A stretch of DNA of 64,000 nt, from positions 186,001 through 250,000 of the forward strand of contig NZ_JAANOG010000002.1 in NCBI RefSeq assembly GCF_019923745.1. The letters run 5' to 3'. Shown piece after piece: positions 10,070 to 19,322 of this stretch (positions within the stretch are counted from its first letter, which is position 1; each line of letters opens with the position of its first letter). Under the pieces are notes generated by a model, which was not told where the DNA came from, did not search any database, and saw only the letters and a list, made by a program, of their open reading frames with translations. The position numbers were made by a program, and so were the translations under genes. The DNA comes from Aquirufa aurantiipilula. GTDB lineage: Bacteria; Bacteroidota; Bacteroidia; Cytophagales; Spirosomataceae.

Positions 10070-10950
10070 TTTTTTACACCGCTTGGATATACTTGATCTA
10101 GCCAAGTGCCCATTTTTAGGAAAACACTGAAAAGGCTTTTACGCATTTCATGAGTTTCATTGGGATAAAGCTCAAGCTGAGTTTTTATACCCAACTGACT
10201 TAGTTTGGCATACAGATTCTTGGCTTGTTGTACATGCACTACTTCATCGTTTTCTCCATGAAAAATGATGGTTGGGACAGCACTAGCAGCGTTTACTCTC
10301 AATAGCGGACTTGATTCTTTGGCCAAAGGAGCATTGGGGTCTGAAACTCCCAAGAAATTGGTGATGGTTTTATCCGCTTCTAAGTTTTTACCTCGTACCA
10401 TTGGGTCGGTGAAGTCGGTGGGACCCACAATATCAATGACCGTTTTTATTTCTTTTTTTGGATCAGCTGTATAAGCATACATTAATGCCAAATATGCTCC
10501 GGCACTAGCACCTAACAAACCGAATTCCCCTTTTTTGTATCCGAGGCTATCAGCTTTAAGATTCAAGAAACGTAGGGCTTGTTGGATGTCATCCATCTGA
10601 ACTGGATAACGATTTTGATTATCTTTAACTAAACGGTAATTGATGGATGCTACCGCATAGCCTTTTTTACCAGCCAATATTTGGATTAGAGCTTTGGGTA
10701 ATTGGTTTTTACTTCCTTTCGTCCAATATCCTCCATGAATGAAGACCAGCATTTTGGTATTAGGATTAGGTGAATTAGGTAAAAATATATCCAATAAATT
10801 TCGTTCATCTGGGGCATTGCCGTAGGCTAGATTTAGCACAGCCTTATACGCAGATGAATCCGCTCCATTTTTTCCAAAAGAAGGCAAAGAAAGGAAAATG
10901 AAAAGCGGTAACAAGTAAATCCTGTAGGCAATAACGAAGCTTTTTTTCAT
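10066..10950 (-). CDS. Exported alpha/beta hydrolase, carboxylesterase (BD-FAE-like)
   Basis: About 294 residues starting at MKKSFVIAY. An ATG 12 bases upstream is less likely because it is formed by the heptad repeat array that fills the intergenic DNA. A signal sequence is followed by the esterase/lipase fold. Visible features are the HGGYW oxyanion motif, the nucleophile elbow LLGASAGAYLAL, the acid region FHGENDEVV and the C-terminal ETHEM His. Relatives remove acetyl or feruloyl groups from polysaccharides or hydrolyse small esters. It lies 86 bases downstream of the GMC oxidoreductase gene, with a repeat array between, so co-transcription is uncertain. Confidence 0.82.
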   Translation of the reverse strand: MKKSFVIAYRIYLLPLFIFLSLPSFGKNGADSSAYKAVLNLAYGNAPDERNLLDIFLPNSPNPNTKMLVFIHGGYWTKGSKNQLPKALIQILAGKKGYAVASINYRLVKDNQNRYPVQMDDIQQALRFLNLKADSLGYKKGEFGLLGASAGAYLALMYAYTADPKKEIKTVIDIVGPTDFTDPMVRGKNLEADKTITNFLGVSDPNAPLAKESSPLLRVNAASAVPTIIFHGENDEVVHVQQAKNLYAKLSQLGIKTQLELYPNETHEMRKSLFSVFLKMGTWLDQVYPSGVKN

Positions 10951-10960
10951 AACAACACTC

Positions 10961-11035
10961 ATTTACAATTTACCACTTACTATTCATGATTTTCTTCCCC
11001 TCATTCACCATTTACCATTCACCATTTACAATTAC
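10961..11035. repeat. Heptanucleotide tandem array A (ATTYACM type)
   Basis: Between the GMC gene stop and the hydrolase start, the plus strand reads as consecutive 7-base units such as ATTCACC, ATTTACC, ATTCACC, ATTTACA. The left part is more diverged. On the minus strand the array begins directly after the stop codon of the GMC oxidoreductase gene. It is one of several such arrays in the window. Confidence 0.75.
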
Positions 11036-11036
11036 C

Positions 11037-12755
11037 TTACAGGTTTTTCTTCTTCAACTCCGCCACCGCATAATTCGCAGCACGAGCAGTCAAGGCCATG
11101 TAAGTTAAGGAAGGATTCTGTGTAGAATTAGAAGTCATACTGGCTCCATCTGTCACAAATACATTTTTGCAATGATGTAATTGATTCCATTTATTTAATT
11201 GGGAAGTCTTAGGGTCATTCCCCATGATTACTCCGCCCATTTCATGGATATCTAATCCTGGATTCCAAGTCTTTTTCGGGTTGGCTTTGATGTTTTTAAA
11301 GCCTGCCAGAGTCAGCATCTCCGTCATTTGATCCTGATAATCTTGTTCCATTTTACGGTCATTATCGTCAAAATCTACGTTCAAACGCGCCAATGGTACA
11401 CCCCAGTCGTCTTTTTTACTAGCATCCAACTTGACATAATTGGAATGTTTTGGAATGGTTTCACCCATGAAGTGTGAGCCAACTATCCAATTGCCGTATT
11501 TCTTTTGGAATAAATGGTCTTTCAATTCTTGACCTATACCTTCCTGGTTGCTGATTATTGGTCGACGAGCACTGAAGCCTGCCGCATAACCACGCAAGAA
11601 GTCGGTTTCTTGTTTGAATACATTGCGGAAACGAGGTATATAGCTTCCATTGGGGCGAATACCCTCTGTCTTGCTTTCCAACATGCCTTCATATTCTGCC
11701 GACATTCCCGTATGGAAATTGTGGAAGTGAATGTAATGACCCATCAAGCCATTATCGTTGCCAAGTCCATTCGGGAAACGGTGCGATTTAGAATTTAAAA
11801 GAATCAAATTAGTATTGATGGTTGCCGCATTCAAGAAAATGATTTTGGCATAAAAATGTATTTCTTCTTTTGTTTTGCTGTCGATCACTTTAACCCCTGA
11901 GGCCTTTCCTGATTTTTCATCGTAGATAATGGAATGAACTACGGAATTGGGTCTAAGCGTTAAATTTCCTGTGTTTTGAGCCCAAGGTAGGGTGGAAGCA
12001 TTACTGGAGAAATAACCTCCATAAGGACAACCTCTTTGGCATAAATCCCGTTGCTGGCATTGTGCTCTACCTTGTTTGAAATGTATAGGCTGCGGATCTG
12101 TCAAGTGAGCACAGCGACCAATGATGACGGGTCTACTGCCTTTATAATGCTTTTTCATTTCAGCAGTAAAATGTTTTTCAACGCATGATTGCTCATGGGG
12201 TTTCAAGAATTCACCGTCTGGTAATTGCTCCAAACCATCTTTATTCCCACTAATACCCGCAAAAATTTCCACATGGCTATACCAAGGAGCTAAATCTTGA
12301 TAGGTGATAGGCCAGTGATTGTCAAAACCATCCCTTGCAGGACCTTCAAAGTCATATTTAGACCAGCGCTGAGTTCCACGGGCCCACAATAGGGATTTTC
12401 CTCCTACCTGGTATCCACGAATCCAGTCGAAAGGTTTCTCTTGTATGTAGGGATGCTCTTTATCTTTTACAAAAAAGTGAGACGAATCCTCGTTGAATGC
12501 ATAGCATTTAGTCGCAATGGGATTGGCATCTTTCATTTCTTTGGTCAAAGCCCCCAAATGATCAAATTCCCAAGGCTCTTTCAAGGTAGTTGGGTAATCC
12601 ACGATGTGTTTCACATCCCGGCCGCGCTCTAATACCAATGTTTTTAACCCATTGTCGCACAATTCTTTGGCAGCCCAGCCACCACTGATACCAGAACCTA
12701 CCACAATGGCATCAAAGGTTCTTTGTTTTTTGGAATCTATATTAAAATTAGACAT
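11037..12755 (-). CDS. GMC-family oxidoreductase (FAD-dependent sugar/alcohol dehydrogenase type)
   Basis: A 572-residue flavoprotein. The N-terminal dinucleotide-binding motif VGSGISGGWAAKEL with ERGRDV is followed by the GMC substrate domain and a C-terminal FAD/active-site block (MGGVIMGNDPKTS, VTDGASMTSNSTQNPSLT). A Cys-containing segment (CQQRDLCQRGCPYGG, near residue 230) is the one usually seen in the gluconate/pyranose-dehydrogenase-like branch. The gene has no signal peptide, but its partner 18 bases upstream carries a Tat-like signal. Export as a complex by hitchhiking is therefore plausible (inference). No cytochrome subunit gene is adjacent, so the electron acceptor is unknown. 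Confidence 0.9.
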   Translation of the reverse strand: MSNFNIDSKKQRTFDAIVVGSGISGGWAAKELCDNGLKTLVLERGRDVKHIVDYPTTLKEPWEFDHLGALTKEMKDANPIATKCYAFNEDSSHFFVKDKEHPYIQEKPFDWIRGYQVGGKSLLWARGTQRWSKYDFEGPARDGFDNHWPITYQDLAPWYSHVEIFAGISGNKDGLEQLPDGEFLKPHEQSCVEKHFTAEMKKHYKGSRPVIIGRCAHLTDPQPIHFKQGRAQCQQRDLCQRGCPYGGYFSSNASTLPWAQNTGNLTLRPNSVVHSIIYDEKSGKASGVKVIDSKTKEEIHFYAKIIFLNAATINTNLILLNSKSHRFPNGLGNDNGLMGHYIHFHNFHTGMSAEYEGMLESKTEGIRPNGSYIPRFRNVFKQETDFLRGYAAGFSARRPIISNQEGIGQELKDHLFQKKYGNWIVGSHFMGETIPKHSNYVKLDASKKDDWGVPLARLNVDFDDNDRKMEQDYQDQMTEMLTLAGFKNIKANPKKTWNPGLDIHEMGGVIMGNDPKTSQLNKWNQLHHCKNVFVTDGASMTSNSTQNPSLTYMALTARAANYAVAELKKKNL

Positions 12756-12773
12756 GTCTAGGAAGTATAAAGC

Positions 12774-13277
12774 TTATTGAACAGGAACGCAGCCATGGTA
12801 AAAACCAGGAGCGATGGTATAATTTCTATGTTGTGTTAAAAAGTATTCCGAACTCGTATAGGAGGCGATAGTTAAACCTTTTATCCGTTTGAAAAATTGA
12901 TTGTCTTCTGGCATGCTTGAATTTTGTAGGCCAGTTAACAGGTTGATTTGGTCTTGGCTGCTTAACTGCTGGAAAGTTTTTTGGTGGTTTTTCAAGGCTG
13001 AAGAAACCAATTTTTGTAATCCATTTTGGAATGCCTGTTGGTCTTCTTTGCTCATACAATCTTTTACCATTCGCTCGATGTATAAGTGAGCTCCGATGGT
13101 CTTGGCTCCAGGACTATCGGTTTCCGGAATGATGGCATTGACTACAGCACCTAATAATTCTGTATTAGGTCCTTGAGCTGCTGTAAAGGACTGAGTGTTC
13201 CACTGGTAGGCCCAGCTAGGTAAAGCGGTGGTACCCAAGACCATACTTAGGTTTTTTAAGGCGCTTCTTCTGTTCAT
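12774..13277 (-). CDS. Gluconate 2-dehydrogenase subunit 3-like protein
   Basis: A 167-residue small subunit that normally pairs with a GMC flavoprotein. The N-terminus MNRRSALKNLSMVLG is a twin-arginine-type signal. The mature part has the family pattern LLGAVVNAIIPETDSPGA near residue 40 and a helical remainder ending YHGCVPVQ. It is the first gene of a two-gene operon with the GMC oxidoreductase (18-base gap). In characterised gluconate dehydrogenases this subunit is needed for export and maturation of the catalytic subunit. That role is assumed here from family and context. Confidence 0.88.
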   Translation of the reverse strand: MNRRSALKNLSMVLGTTALPSWAYQWNTQSFTAAQGPNTELLGAVVNAIIPETDSPGAKTIGAHLYIERMVKDCMSKEDQQAFQNGLQKLVSSALKNHQKTFQQLSSQDQINLLTGLQNSSMPEDNQFFKRIKGLTIASYTSSEYFLTQHRNYTIAPGFYHGCVPVQ

Positions 13278-13377
13278 GTTGTGATAGGTAGAGTAAAGAA
13301 ATTACTGATTCTTTTTGTTCTAAAATAGTCAACAAAACTATTGAAATATTATGCAATTATCAACCTGACTTACCTGC

Positions 13378-14604
13378 TTATTGAGCCGCGCATTTACCTG
13401 CTATAAAACCCGTGGTCCATGCTGCTTGAAAGTTAAATCCACCAGTAATGCCATCGATGTCCATGATTTCTCCCGCAAAAAATAATCCGGGTACTTGTTT
13501 GCTTTCCATGCTTTGAACATGAATTTCAGAAAGGTCTACTCCACCGGCTGTGACAAACTCCTCTTTAAAGGTGGTTTTACCTTGTACTTGATATCGGTCG
13601 TTTAATAAAGTATTGACTAGTTTGTTGATTTGTTTGGGGTTTACTTCATTCCAACGAGAATTCAGGTTGATTTCATTTTTCGTGAGTAAAAAGTTCCAAA
13701 GTCGGGAAGGAATGGGAAAAGGACCATGGTTGGAAATCATTTTACCACCATGGATTTTTTTGGTGTTTTCAAGTTTTTCACGCAGCTCGGATTCTTTGGT
13801 TTCATCTAACCAATTCACTAAAATGGAGAATTGGTAATTGACCTCAGCCAACATGCGCGCGCCCCAAGCAGATAATTGCAAGATAGCTGGTCCACTCATT
13901 CCCCAATGCGTGATTAGCAAGGGACCTTTACCTAGCAGCTTTTGACCTTCAATGCGTACAGTTGCCTTTTCCACGACTAATCCCATAAATTCTTTGATGG
14001 GTTCATCGGGCATATTGAAGGTAAAAAGCGATGGGACAGGTGGGACGATCGGGTGGCCTAGCGCTTCTAACCAATGCAATCCTGTTAATTTAGGCTGGCC
14101 CCCTGTGGTCACGATTACTCGATCCGTGTTGATTGTTTTATCCTTGCTTCCTAATACAAATCCGCCTGATTCTTGCCTTGTAATGGATTCAATTCCATGG
14201 TGTAACAAAATCTCAATGTCGAGCTTTTTGGCTTCTCTCATAAAGCAATCTATGATGCTTTGTGAAGTATTGGAAAGAGGGAATACACAGCCATCTGGAT
14301 AGGTAGTTAGGGCAACTAGACGCTTTTCAAACCATTCCATGGTGGAGGCAGCATCAAACTGTTCAAAGGCCTTTTTCAGAAATTTCTCTCCTCGTGGATA
14401 ATGTTCTGCTAATTTTCTGTTGTTGAATTCTGCATGACAGACATTGCATCTTCCTCCGCCCGATATTTTCACTTTGGCTAAAACATGGGATGTTTTTTCA
14501 AGGATTTGTACGTGGGCATTGGGATTATGCTGCTTAGCAGAAATAGCGGCAAAAAAACCTGCTGCTCCTCCACCAATAATACTGATTCGTAATTCTTTTG
14601 ACAT
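13378..14604 (-). CDS. HI0933/YhiN-family NAD(P)/FAD-dependent flavoprotein
   Basis: A 408-residue cytosolic flavoprotein. GGGAAGFFAAISA at residues about 11-23 is the FAD-binding Rossmann motif. It is followed by the family signatures KVKISGGGRCNV, VVTTGGQPKLTG-like, GPLLITHWGMSGPAIL, and C-terminal VTAGGVDLSEI and FFAGEIMDIDGITGGFNFQAAW. The physiological reaction of this widespread family is not established. The length is normal. It follows the mgtC-like gene on the same strand by 52 bases, most of them a repeat array. Confidence 0.9.
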   Translation of the reverse strand: MSKELRISIIGGGAAGFFAAISAKQHNPNAHVQILEKTSHVLAKVKISGGGRCNVCHAEFNNRKLAEHYPRGEKFLKKAFEQFDAASTMEWFEKRLVALTTYPDGCVFPLSNTSQSIIDCFMREAKKLDIEILLHHGIESITRQESGGFVLGSKDKTINTDRVIVTTGGQPKLTGLHWLEALGHPIVPPVPSLFTFNMPDEPIKEFMGLVVEKATVRIEGQKLLGKGPLLITHWGMSGPAILQLSAWGARMLAEVNYQFSILVNWLDETKESELREKLENTKKIHGGKMISNHGPFPIPSRLWNFLLTKNEINLNSRWNEVNPKQINKLVNTLLNDRYQVQGKTTFKEEFVTAGGVDLSEIHVQSMESKQVPGLFFAGEIMDIDGITGGFNFQAAWTTGFIAGKCAAQ

Positions 14605-14628
14605 AATTTATAGCCTAACAAACGCCCC

Positions 14629-14659
14629 CTAATACCCAATAACTAATCACTCATAACTA
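14629..14659. repeat. Heptanucleotide array, AATAACT variant
   Basis: Plus-strand units AATACCC, AATAACT, AATCACT, CATAACT repeat every seven bases and run into the stop codon of the mgtC-like gene. On the sense strand of that gene the array begins at the stop codon, as with other arrays in the window. The unit differs from the ATTYACM type but keeps the 7-base period. Confidence 0.55.
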
Positions 14660-15283
14660 AAACTCCAGGTGTTTAATCTTATCATTTTTAAGCAATTGGC
14701 TTGCTATCATGTGATGGGCTTTTTCTGATCCTTGAACAGTTAGGTTAAAGGTAAAGTCTTTGCCTGATTTTATTTTCTGAGAATACAATATTTTCATTTT
14801 CAACTTCTTAAATAGAGCCTCCACATGTTTGTAGTCGAATGAGTCTGTATATTCAAATCTCAACGTATATACACGTACGTGATTTAATTTGCTGATGAAA
14901 TTTTGAACCAGGATAAATGCACTTAAAATGAGAATAACAATAGCTGAGGTAAAGCAAGCTAGTAATTCAAAACCAGCTCCTATGGTCATGCCTAGTGCCG
15001 AAACCACCCAAATGGTAGTTGCTGTCGTGATACCTGTCACTCGATCTTTTTCTCTAAATATGACCCCTGCGCCCAGAAAACCTATACCTGTTAGAACATT
15101 GGCAGCAATTCTATCCTGACTGCCTAATCCAATTTTATAAGAAAGTAGCGTGAATATGCAGGATCCTACACAAACCAAAATCATAGTTCTTAATCCAGCG
15201 GATTTGGAACGATACTCCCTTTCCAGGCCAATAACCGCTCCAATGAGGATGGAAAGTAGAATTCGTTCTAGATCAATATACAT
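14657..15283 (-). CDS. MgtC/SapB-family membrane protein
   Basis: A 208-residue inner-membrane protein. Residues about 1-130 carry four to five hydrophobic helices with MgtC hallmarks (GAVIGLEREYRSKSAGLRTM, GIGFLGAGVIFREKDRVTGITTATTIWVVSALG). The C-terminal about 75 residues are a soluble ACT-like alpha/beta domain. Family members are linked to magnesium limitation, ATP-synthase modulation or membrane potential control. The exact role here is unknown. It is monocistronic or leads into the flavoprotein gene. Confidence 0.9.
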   Translation of the reverse strand: MYIDLERILLSILIGAVIGLEREYRSKSAGLRTMILVCVGSCIFTLLSYKIGLGSQDRIAANVLTGIGFLGAGVIFREKDRVTGITTATTIWVVSALGMTIGAGFELLACFTSAIVILILSAFILVQNFISKLNHVRVYTLRFEYTDSFDYKHVEALFKKLKMKILYSQKIKSGKDFTFNLTVQGSEKAHHMIASQLLKNDKIKHLEF

Positions 15284-15605
15284 GCAAAAGTGGATTTTGA
15301 ATTTAAACGAAATTTAAGGCTAAATGTTGAATTTATGGCCATAAAAGAAAATCAACAAGAATCAATATATACTTGATTGGATTAATGGATTTTATGGGAT
15401 TAGGCTACTTTTGTCATATGTTTAAACATAATAAATCTTGGTGCTTAGTTCATATAGCCTCTTTTCGTATTTTTTATTTATTTGGTACTCATTTTCAAAT
15501 ATTTTATTAAACGGTTAGGTTTATATAGTATCAAATTGATAAATTTTAAGCAATATTGCATTCATATTCTACTCCCTTAATAATAATTGATTAAACTTTA
15601 AACTT
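15284..15605. other. Divergent intergenic region, 322 bases
   Basis: Lies between the mgtC-like gene and the DUF6526 gene, so it should hold two promoters. TACTTTTG at 15406-15413 on the plus strand matches the TAnnTTTG -7 box, but no well-spaced TTG precedes it. No gene, repeat or structured RNA was recognised. Confidence 0.5.
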
Positions 15606-16028
15606 ATGTATCAAGATTACGATAACCACACGCGGTATTATCATTTACATCATTTCATTATCATGCCGCTTTCCTTTTTCCTATTTATTTGGACAATTGA
15701 ATTGACTTTAGAGGATCCCGTCGACAATTGGTTGTATTTATTGGTTGGTGCCTTATTTATTTCCATTTCTTTTATTGCTCGTATTTATGCCAATAAAAAT
15801 CAGGATCGAATTATTCGATTGGAGATGAGATTACGGTATTATCAATTAACTCATTTGCCTTTCACGGAAAAGGAAAATTTATTAAGCATCAAACAAATAG
15901 TTGCCCTTCGTTTTGCCAGCGACCAGGAATTATTGGCATTGATTGATGAGGCTATTGCTAAAAACCTTAATCCTAAAGAAATCAAGAAGTCCATTCATGA
16001 TTGGCAAGGTGATTTTATGCGAGTTTAA
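15606..16028 (+). CDS. DUF6526-family small membrane protein
   Basis: A 140-residue protein resembling DUF6526 members of Bacteroidota. It has an N-terminal motif with repeated Tyr/His (YQDYDNHTRYYHLHH) and two hydrophobic helices (about 18-35 and 43-60). The soluble C-terminal part (about 70-140, RLEMRLRYYQLT and RFASDQELLALI) is rich in charged helices. No catalytic motif is apparent and the function is unknown. It is monocistronic and ends in a strong bidirectional hairpin. Confidence 0.8.
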   Translation: MYQDYDNHTRYYHLHHFIIMPLSFFLFIWTIELTLEDPVDNWLYLLVGALFISISFIARIYANKNQDRIIRLEMRLRYYQLTHLPFTEKENLLSIKQIVALRFASDQELLALIDEAIAKNLNPKEIKKSIHDWQGDFMRV

Positions 16029-16045
16029 TTTTTGCTGATTGATAA

Positions 16046-16090
16046 ATAACACAAAAGCTCAGGATTTAAAATCCTGAGCTTTTGTGTTAT
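16046..16090. terminator. Near-perfect 45-base palindromic bidirectional terminator
   Basis: Arms 16046-16067 and 16069-16090 are exact reverse complements around a single central base, with core AAGCTCAGGATTT / AAATCCTGAGCTT. It lies between convergent genes. The arms include T-rich ends, so it can act on either strand. Confidence 0.85.
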
Positions 16091-16137
16091 AAGATAAAAT
16101 CTGTGTATGATTTTTTAGATTTATTCTGTTTGAAAAT

Positions 16138-18789
16138 TTACTTCTTCTGTTCTGATAAGAAAGTGATTAAGGAAGCAAATTCTTCATAGGATAGTTCATT
16201 GGTTAAGCCATCCGGCATCATGGATGTTTCCATTTCTTTTCTTGAACGGATATCGGCCGTTTTGATGCTAGTGATTTGACCTGTAATGTCGCGCATCACA
16301 ATTCTATCAGGAGATTCTGCCGTCACAAAACCCATATGTTCTTTTTTATCTTTAGTAGTCACTAATACCGTAACGAATCCTTGAGAAATAGAGGCATTTG
16401 GTTTCAAGATAGATTCAGCGATTTGCTCACGACTCATAATGGCACCAATTTGCCCCATGAATGGTCCTTTCAAAGTCTCACCACTTTTTAAACTGTGACA
16501 AACCACACAACCTTGTTTGGTAAATAAGGCACGCCCAGTAGCAGGATTTCCTTTGATTTGAGCCATAGCTAACATGACATCTTCAATGGAGGCGTTACCG
16601 ATTTGTCCTTTTTTATTGCGAATAGAAGCCAAGTCAACTTTTGGTTCTTCTTTGGCAAGATTGTTCACGGCAGTTCCTAGTTCGGCAATCTCCATCTGAT
16701 TTTTTTCATTCAAATCTACGAAATAGGCTTTATCGGCGTCATTCGCTTTTTGGAATTCTGCTAATAAAAATTCCTTAATGATTGGGCTAGACTCCCAATC
16801 CACTGTTTTATAATAAGGGCCATGTCCATTTGGTTTGGTACTCCACCAATATTCACCTTCGTAAGGAGCTTCCATTTTGTATAATCGAGCTAGATTCGCT
16901 AACAATTGTTTTTTGAAACTAGGATTGCTGGATTTTTTATAGGCAGCTAATAATCCTTGTACTGCAGCTGGTTGATGCATATAACGCAATGCCCATAAAG
17001 CAATTGTGGAATTTGGACCAGAGATGGCCTTAACACAAGCGTTTACTGCATTCAGTTTTACCAATGCTTGCACTGCTACGTGGGCAGGAATGATGGCCGA
17101 ATTAGGAGTCGCATGCGGACCTTCTTGATCTTTTGGAGGTGCTACAAAGGAGGAAGGAACTTTTACTGCTAATAAGGCAGGAATAGCTTCTGGTTTCCCT
17201 AATCGTCCCAAAGCAATAGCAGCACTAACTTGAATTCTCGGAGAAGGATCTTTTAAGGCTTGAATGAATGGTTGAATTGGAACTAATTTATTTTTGGTTT
17301 TTCTATCCGCCAAGGCTCTAATGGCCAACTCTTTCACGTCTTTATCTGCTAGTAATTTCACCAATTCTAAAATACCCTGTTCATTTGCTGCTTGTGCGAA
17401 TGTGAAGATACCTGCCGAACGAGCATACAAAGGTGCTTTTTTGTCTGCCGCCAATTTCCATGAGATAGAAGCGGTCACTTTTAAGTCCCTATTTAACAAT
17501 TCTTGTTGGGCATTTAAACGTGCTACGGCACTGTTGGATTGTAATAATTTGCCTAATTCATCCGCCGACAAGCTACTAACTTGTGGGAAAGCTTTGTAGG
17601 TCCAGCCTTTAGGAACTGCGCGTACCACAAATCCCTTGTTGGGATTACCCGAATAACCAGCTCCATCCCAAGCGGCTAAATACAAACGGCCAGAGCCATC
17701 CACATCTAAATCAGTAATTTGTTTTAATTTAATGAATGTTTCATCTTTCTGCGTATAACTAGCACCGTCAGGTGTAACGCGATGAATGTATAAAATGCTA
17801 TTTCCCCAATCCGCCATCATGGGCACTTGGTTGTATTTTGCTGGCCATGTAGGTTCATCCATGAATAAAGACCCAGTACCAGATCCACCACCGACATCAA
17901 CCAAGGCAGGAAGAATCTCTTCGGTAAAATGCTTAAACAATAATGGGTAGCCATATTCTCCTGATTGGATATGGTGGCTAAAACGAATATTCCAACCAGC
18001 ACCATCATTGGTATTGTCGCGAGTGAAAATATTCATATAAGGATCAATGGCCACATCGTAAATATTTCTTGTCCCATGGGTATAAACTTCCATTTCGGTT
18101 CCATCTGGTCTTACACGAACAATTCCTCCCCCTAACATGGTTATTTTCTTTCCACTTCTATCGGTGGCATTGTGAAAACCAAAGTCTCCAGCAGCAATGT
18201 AAATCCATCCATCTATTCCCATTCTAATACCATTGGTGGCATGATCAGTCCCTCTGCTTTGTAAAAACTTAGGAGAACTGATATGTTGGATTAAGGGACT
18301 GGAAGGTCCGTCAGCCACGCCATCTTTATTTTTATCTTCAAAAACAACTAAATCCATACCAGTCGCTTTCTTGGTCTCAGGAGAAAATACCGTATGAAGT
18401 ACAAATACTTTGTCTCCTAAAGAAATGATACCTCGTGGATTATCGACCATGGCAAATTTGCTTTGCTGATCTACACGGCCATCATTGTTGGAATCTGTTA
18501 ATTTTAAGATATATCCTTTACCTGGAGTTTTACCCAAAGAACCAATTTGGTCAATACCAACAAATACTTCACCTGTGGCGGCTACGGCTATACAGGCTGG
18601 GCTAGGTGTGATATCTGCTGAAGCAAAATTACTTACTTGAATATCTTGTGTTGGCCACGCAGATGCGTTAGATAATGTATCGACGAGGGCGAACGATTTT
18701 GTACTTTTTTCAGAGAAATGGGGTTGAAAAAACTGAAATCCCCAAAAAAGTAAAAAGGAGTAAATCAAACTGAGTGATAATTTTAACAT
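16138..18789 (-). CDS. PVC-type heme-binding CxxCH / beta-propeller / HEAT-repeat protein
   Basis: About 883 residues from MLKLSLSL, which gives a proper signal peptide; a further ATG upstream would add 13 unlikely residues. Domains in order: signal helix; a six-bladed propeller resembling the planctomycete membrane-bound dehydrogenase domain (DNPRGI, DHATNGIRMGIDGWIYIAAGD, about 70-370); HEAT-like repeats (about 400-620); and a C-terminal c-type heme domain with CVVCH at about 761-765. This architecture is found in putative periplasmic sugar or alcohol dehydrogenases that pass electrons to heme. The substrate is unknown. No partner gene lies beside it. Confidence 0.88.
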   Translation of the reverse strand: MLKLSLSLIYSFLLFWGFQFFQPHFSEKSTKSFALVDTLSNASAWPTQDIQVSNFASADITPSPACIAVAATGEVFVGIDQIGSLGKTPGKGYILKLTDSNNDGRVDQQSKFAMVDNPRGIISLGDKVFVLHTVFSPETKKATGMDLVVFEDKNKDGVADGPSSPLIQHISSPKFLQSRGTDHATNGIRMGIDGWIYIAAGDFGFHNATDRSGKKITMLGGGIVRVRPDGTEMEVYTHGTRNIYDVAIDPYMNIFTRDNTNDGAGWNIRFSHHIQSGEYGYPLLFKHFTEEILPALVDVGGGSGTGSLFMDEPTWPAKYNQVPMMADWGNSILYIHRVTPDGASYTQKDETFIKLKQITDLDVDGSGRLYLAAWDGAGYSGNPNKGFVVRAVPKGWTYKAFPQVSSLSADELGKLLQSNSAVARLNAQQELLNRDLKVTASISWKLAADKKAPLYARSAGIFTFAQAANEQGILELVKLLADKDVKELAIRALADRKTKNKLVPIQPFIQALKDPSPRIQVSAAIALGRLGKPEAIPALLAVKVPSSFVAPPKDQEGPHATPNSAIIPAHVAVQALVKLNAVNACVKAISGPNSTIALWALRYMHQPAAVQGLLAAYKKSSNPSFKKQLLANLARLYKMEAPYEGEYWWSTKPNGHGPYYKTVDWESSPIIKEFLLAEFQKANDADKAYFVDLNEKNQMEIAELGTAVNNLAKEEPKVDLASIRNKKGQIGNASIEDVMLAMAQIKGNPATGRALFTKQGCVVCHSLKSGETLKGPFMGQIGAIMSREQIAESILKPNASISQGFVTVLVTTKDKKEHMGFVTAESPDRIVMRDITGQITSIKTADIRSRKEMETSMMPDGLTNELSYEEFASLITFLSEQKK

Positions 18790-19322
18790 AATTATATAGG
18801 TTGGTTTTTCTTGTATTAAGGTTAGCAAAAATAAGATTTTTCCTCATAAAACATTCAGGTCTTTGTAGGGTCTTACAAGTATTTATTTTTCGGCAAGGAA
18901 AGGGTATTTTTCAATATTGGGACAAAAACGATGGTGTTTTTAAATCAGATTTTGAGAGAACGCTAATTACTATATGATTGGAATAATATTTTATTATTAA
19001 ATTTTTTATTTCTCATTTTGAGATTGTATAGTCTAATCAAAATGAATGGTTTATCACTATTAATGTTATTTGAATGATATTTGACCTGTTTTTTTTGTAT
19101 CTGCCTACATGAAAATATTGTTAAAAATATTAGGCTGATTAAAAAATCAAATTACCTTTGCGTTTACCATTCTATAATAAAGTTTGAGCTGTTCTATAAT
19201 TCGTAATTCTCCAGTAATCTCATTTGAGAAGCGACAGAAAAGAAATCTGTTGACTCTCTCATTCATGGAGCGTATTCTATCCCAGCCATGCTAGTGTCAA
19301 ACCGAAATAATTGAATTAGAAA
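18790..19322. other. Divergent intergenic region, 533 bases
   Basis: Separates the c-heme protein from the AraC-type regulator. TACCTTTG at 19153-19160 is an exact TAnnTTTG match on the plus strand, but the nearest upstream TTG (19118-19120) is too far for a standard -33 box. The leader before the regulator would then be about 150 bases. No open frame with coding character was found. Confidence 0.5.

Noticed and set aside
13952-14302. 116-codon open frame antisense to the HI0933-type flavoprotein gene
   Set aside because: Shadow of a conserved gene with all its motifs; no independent support.
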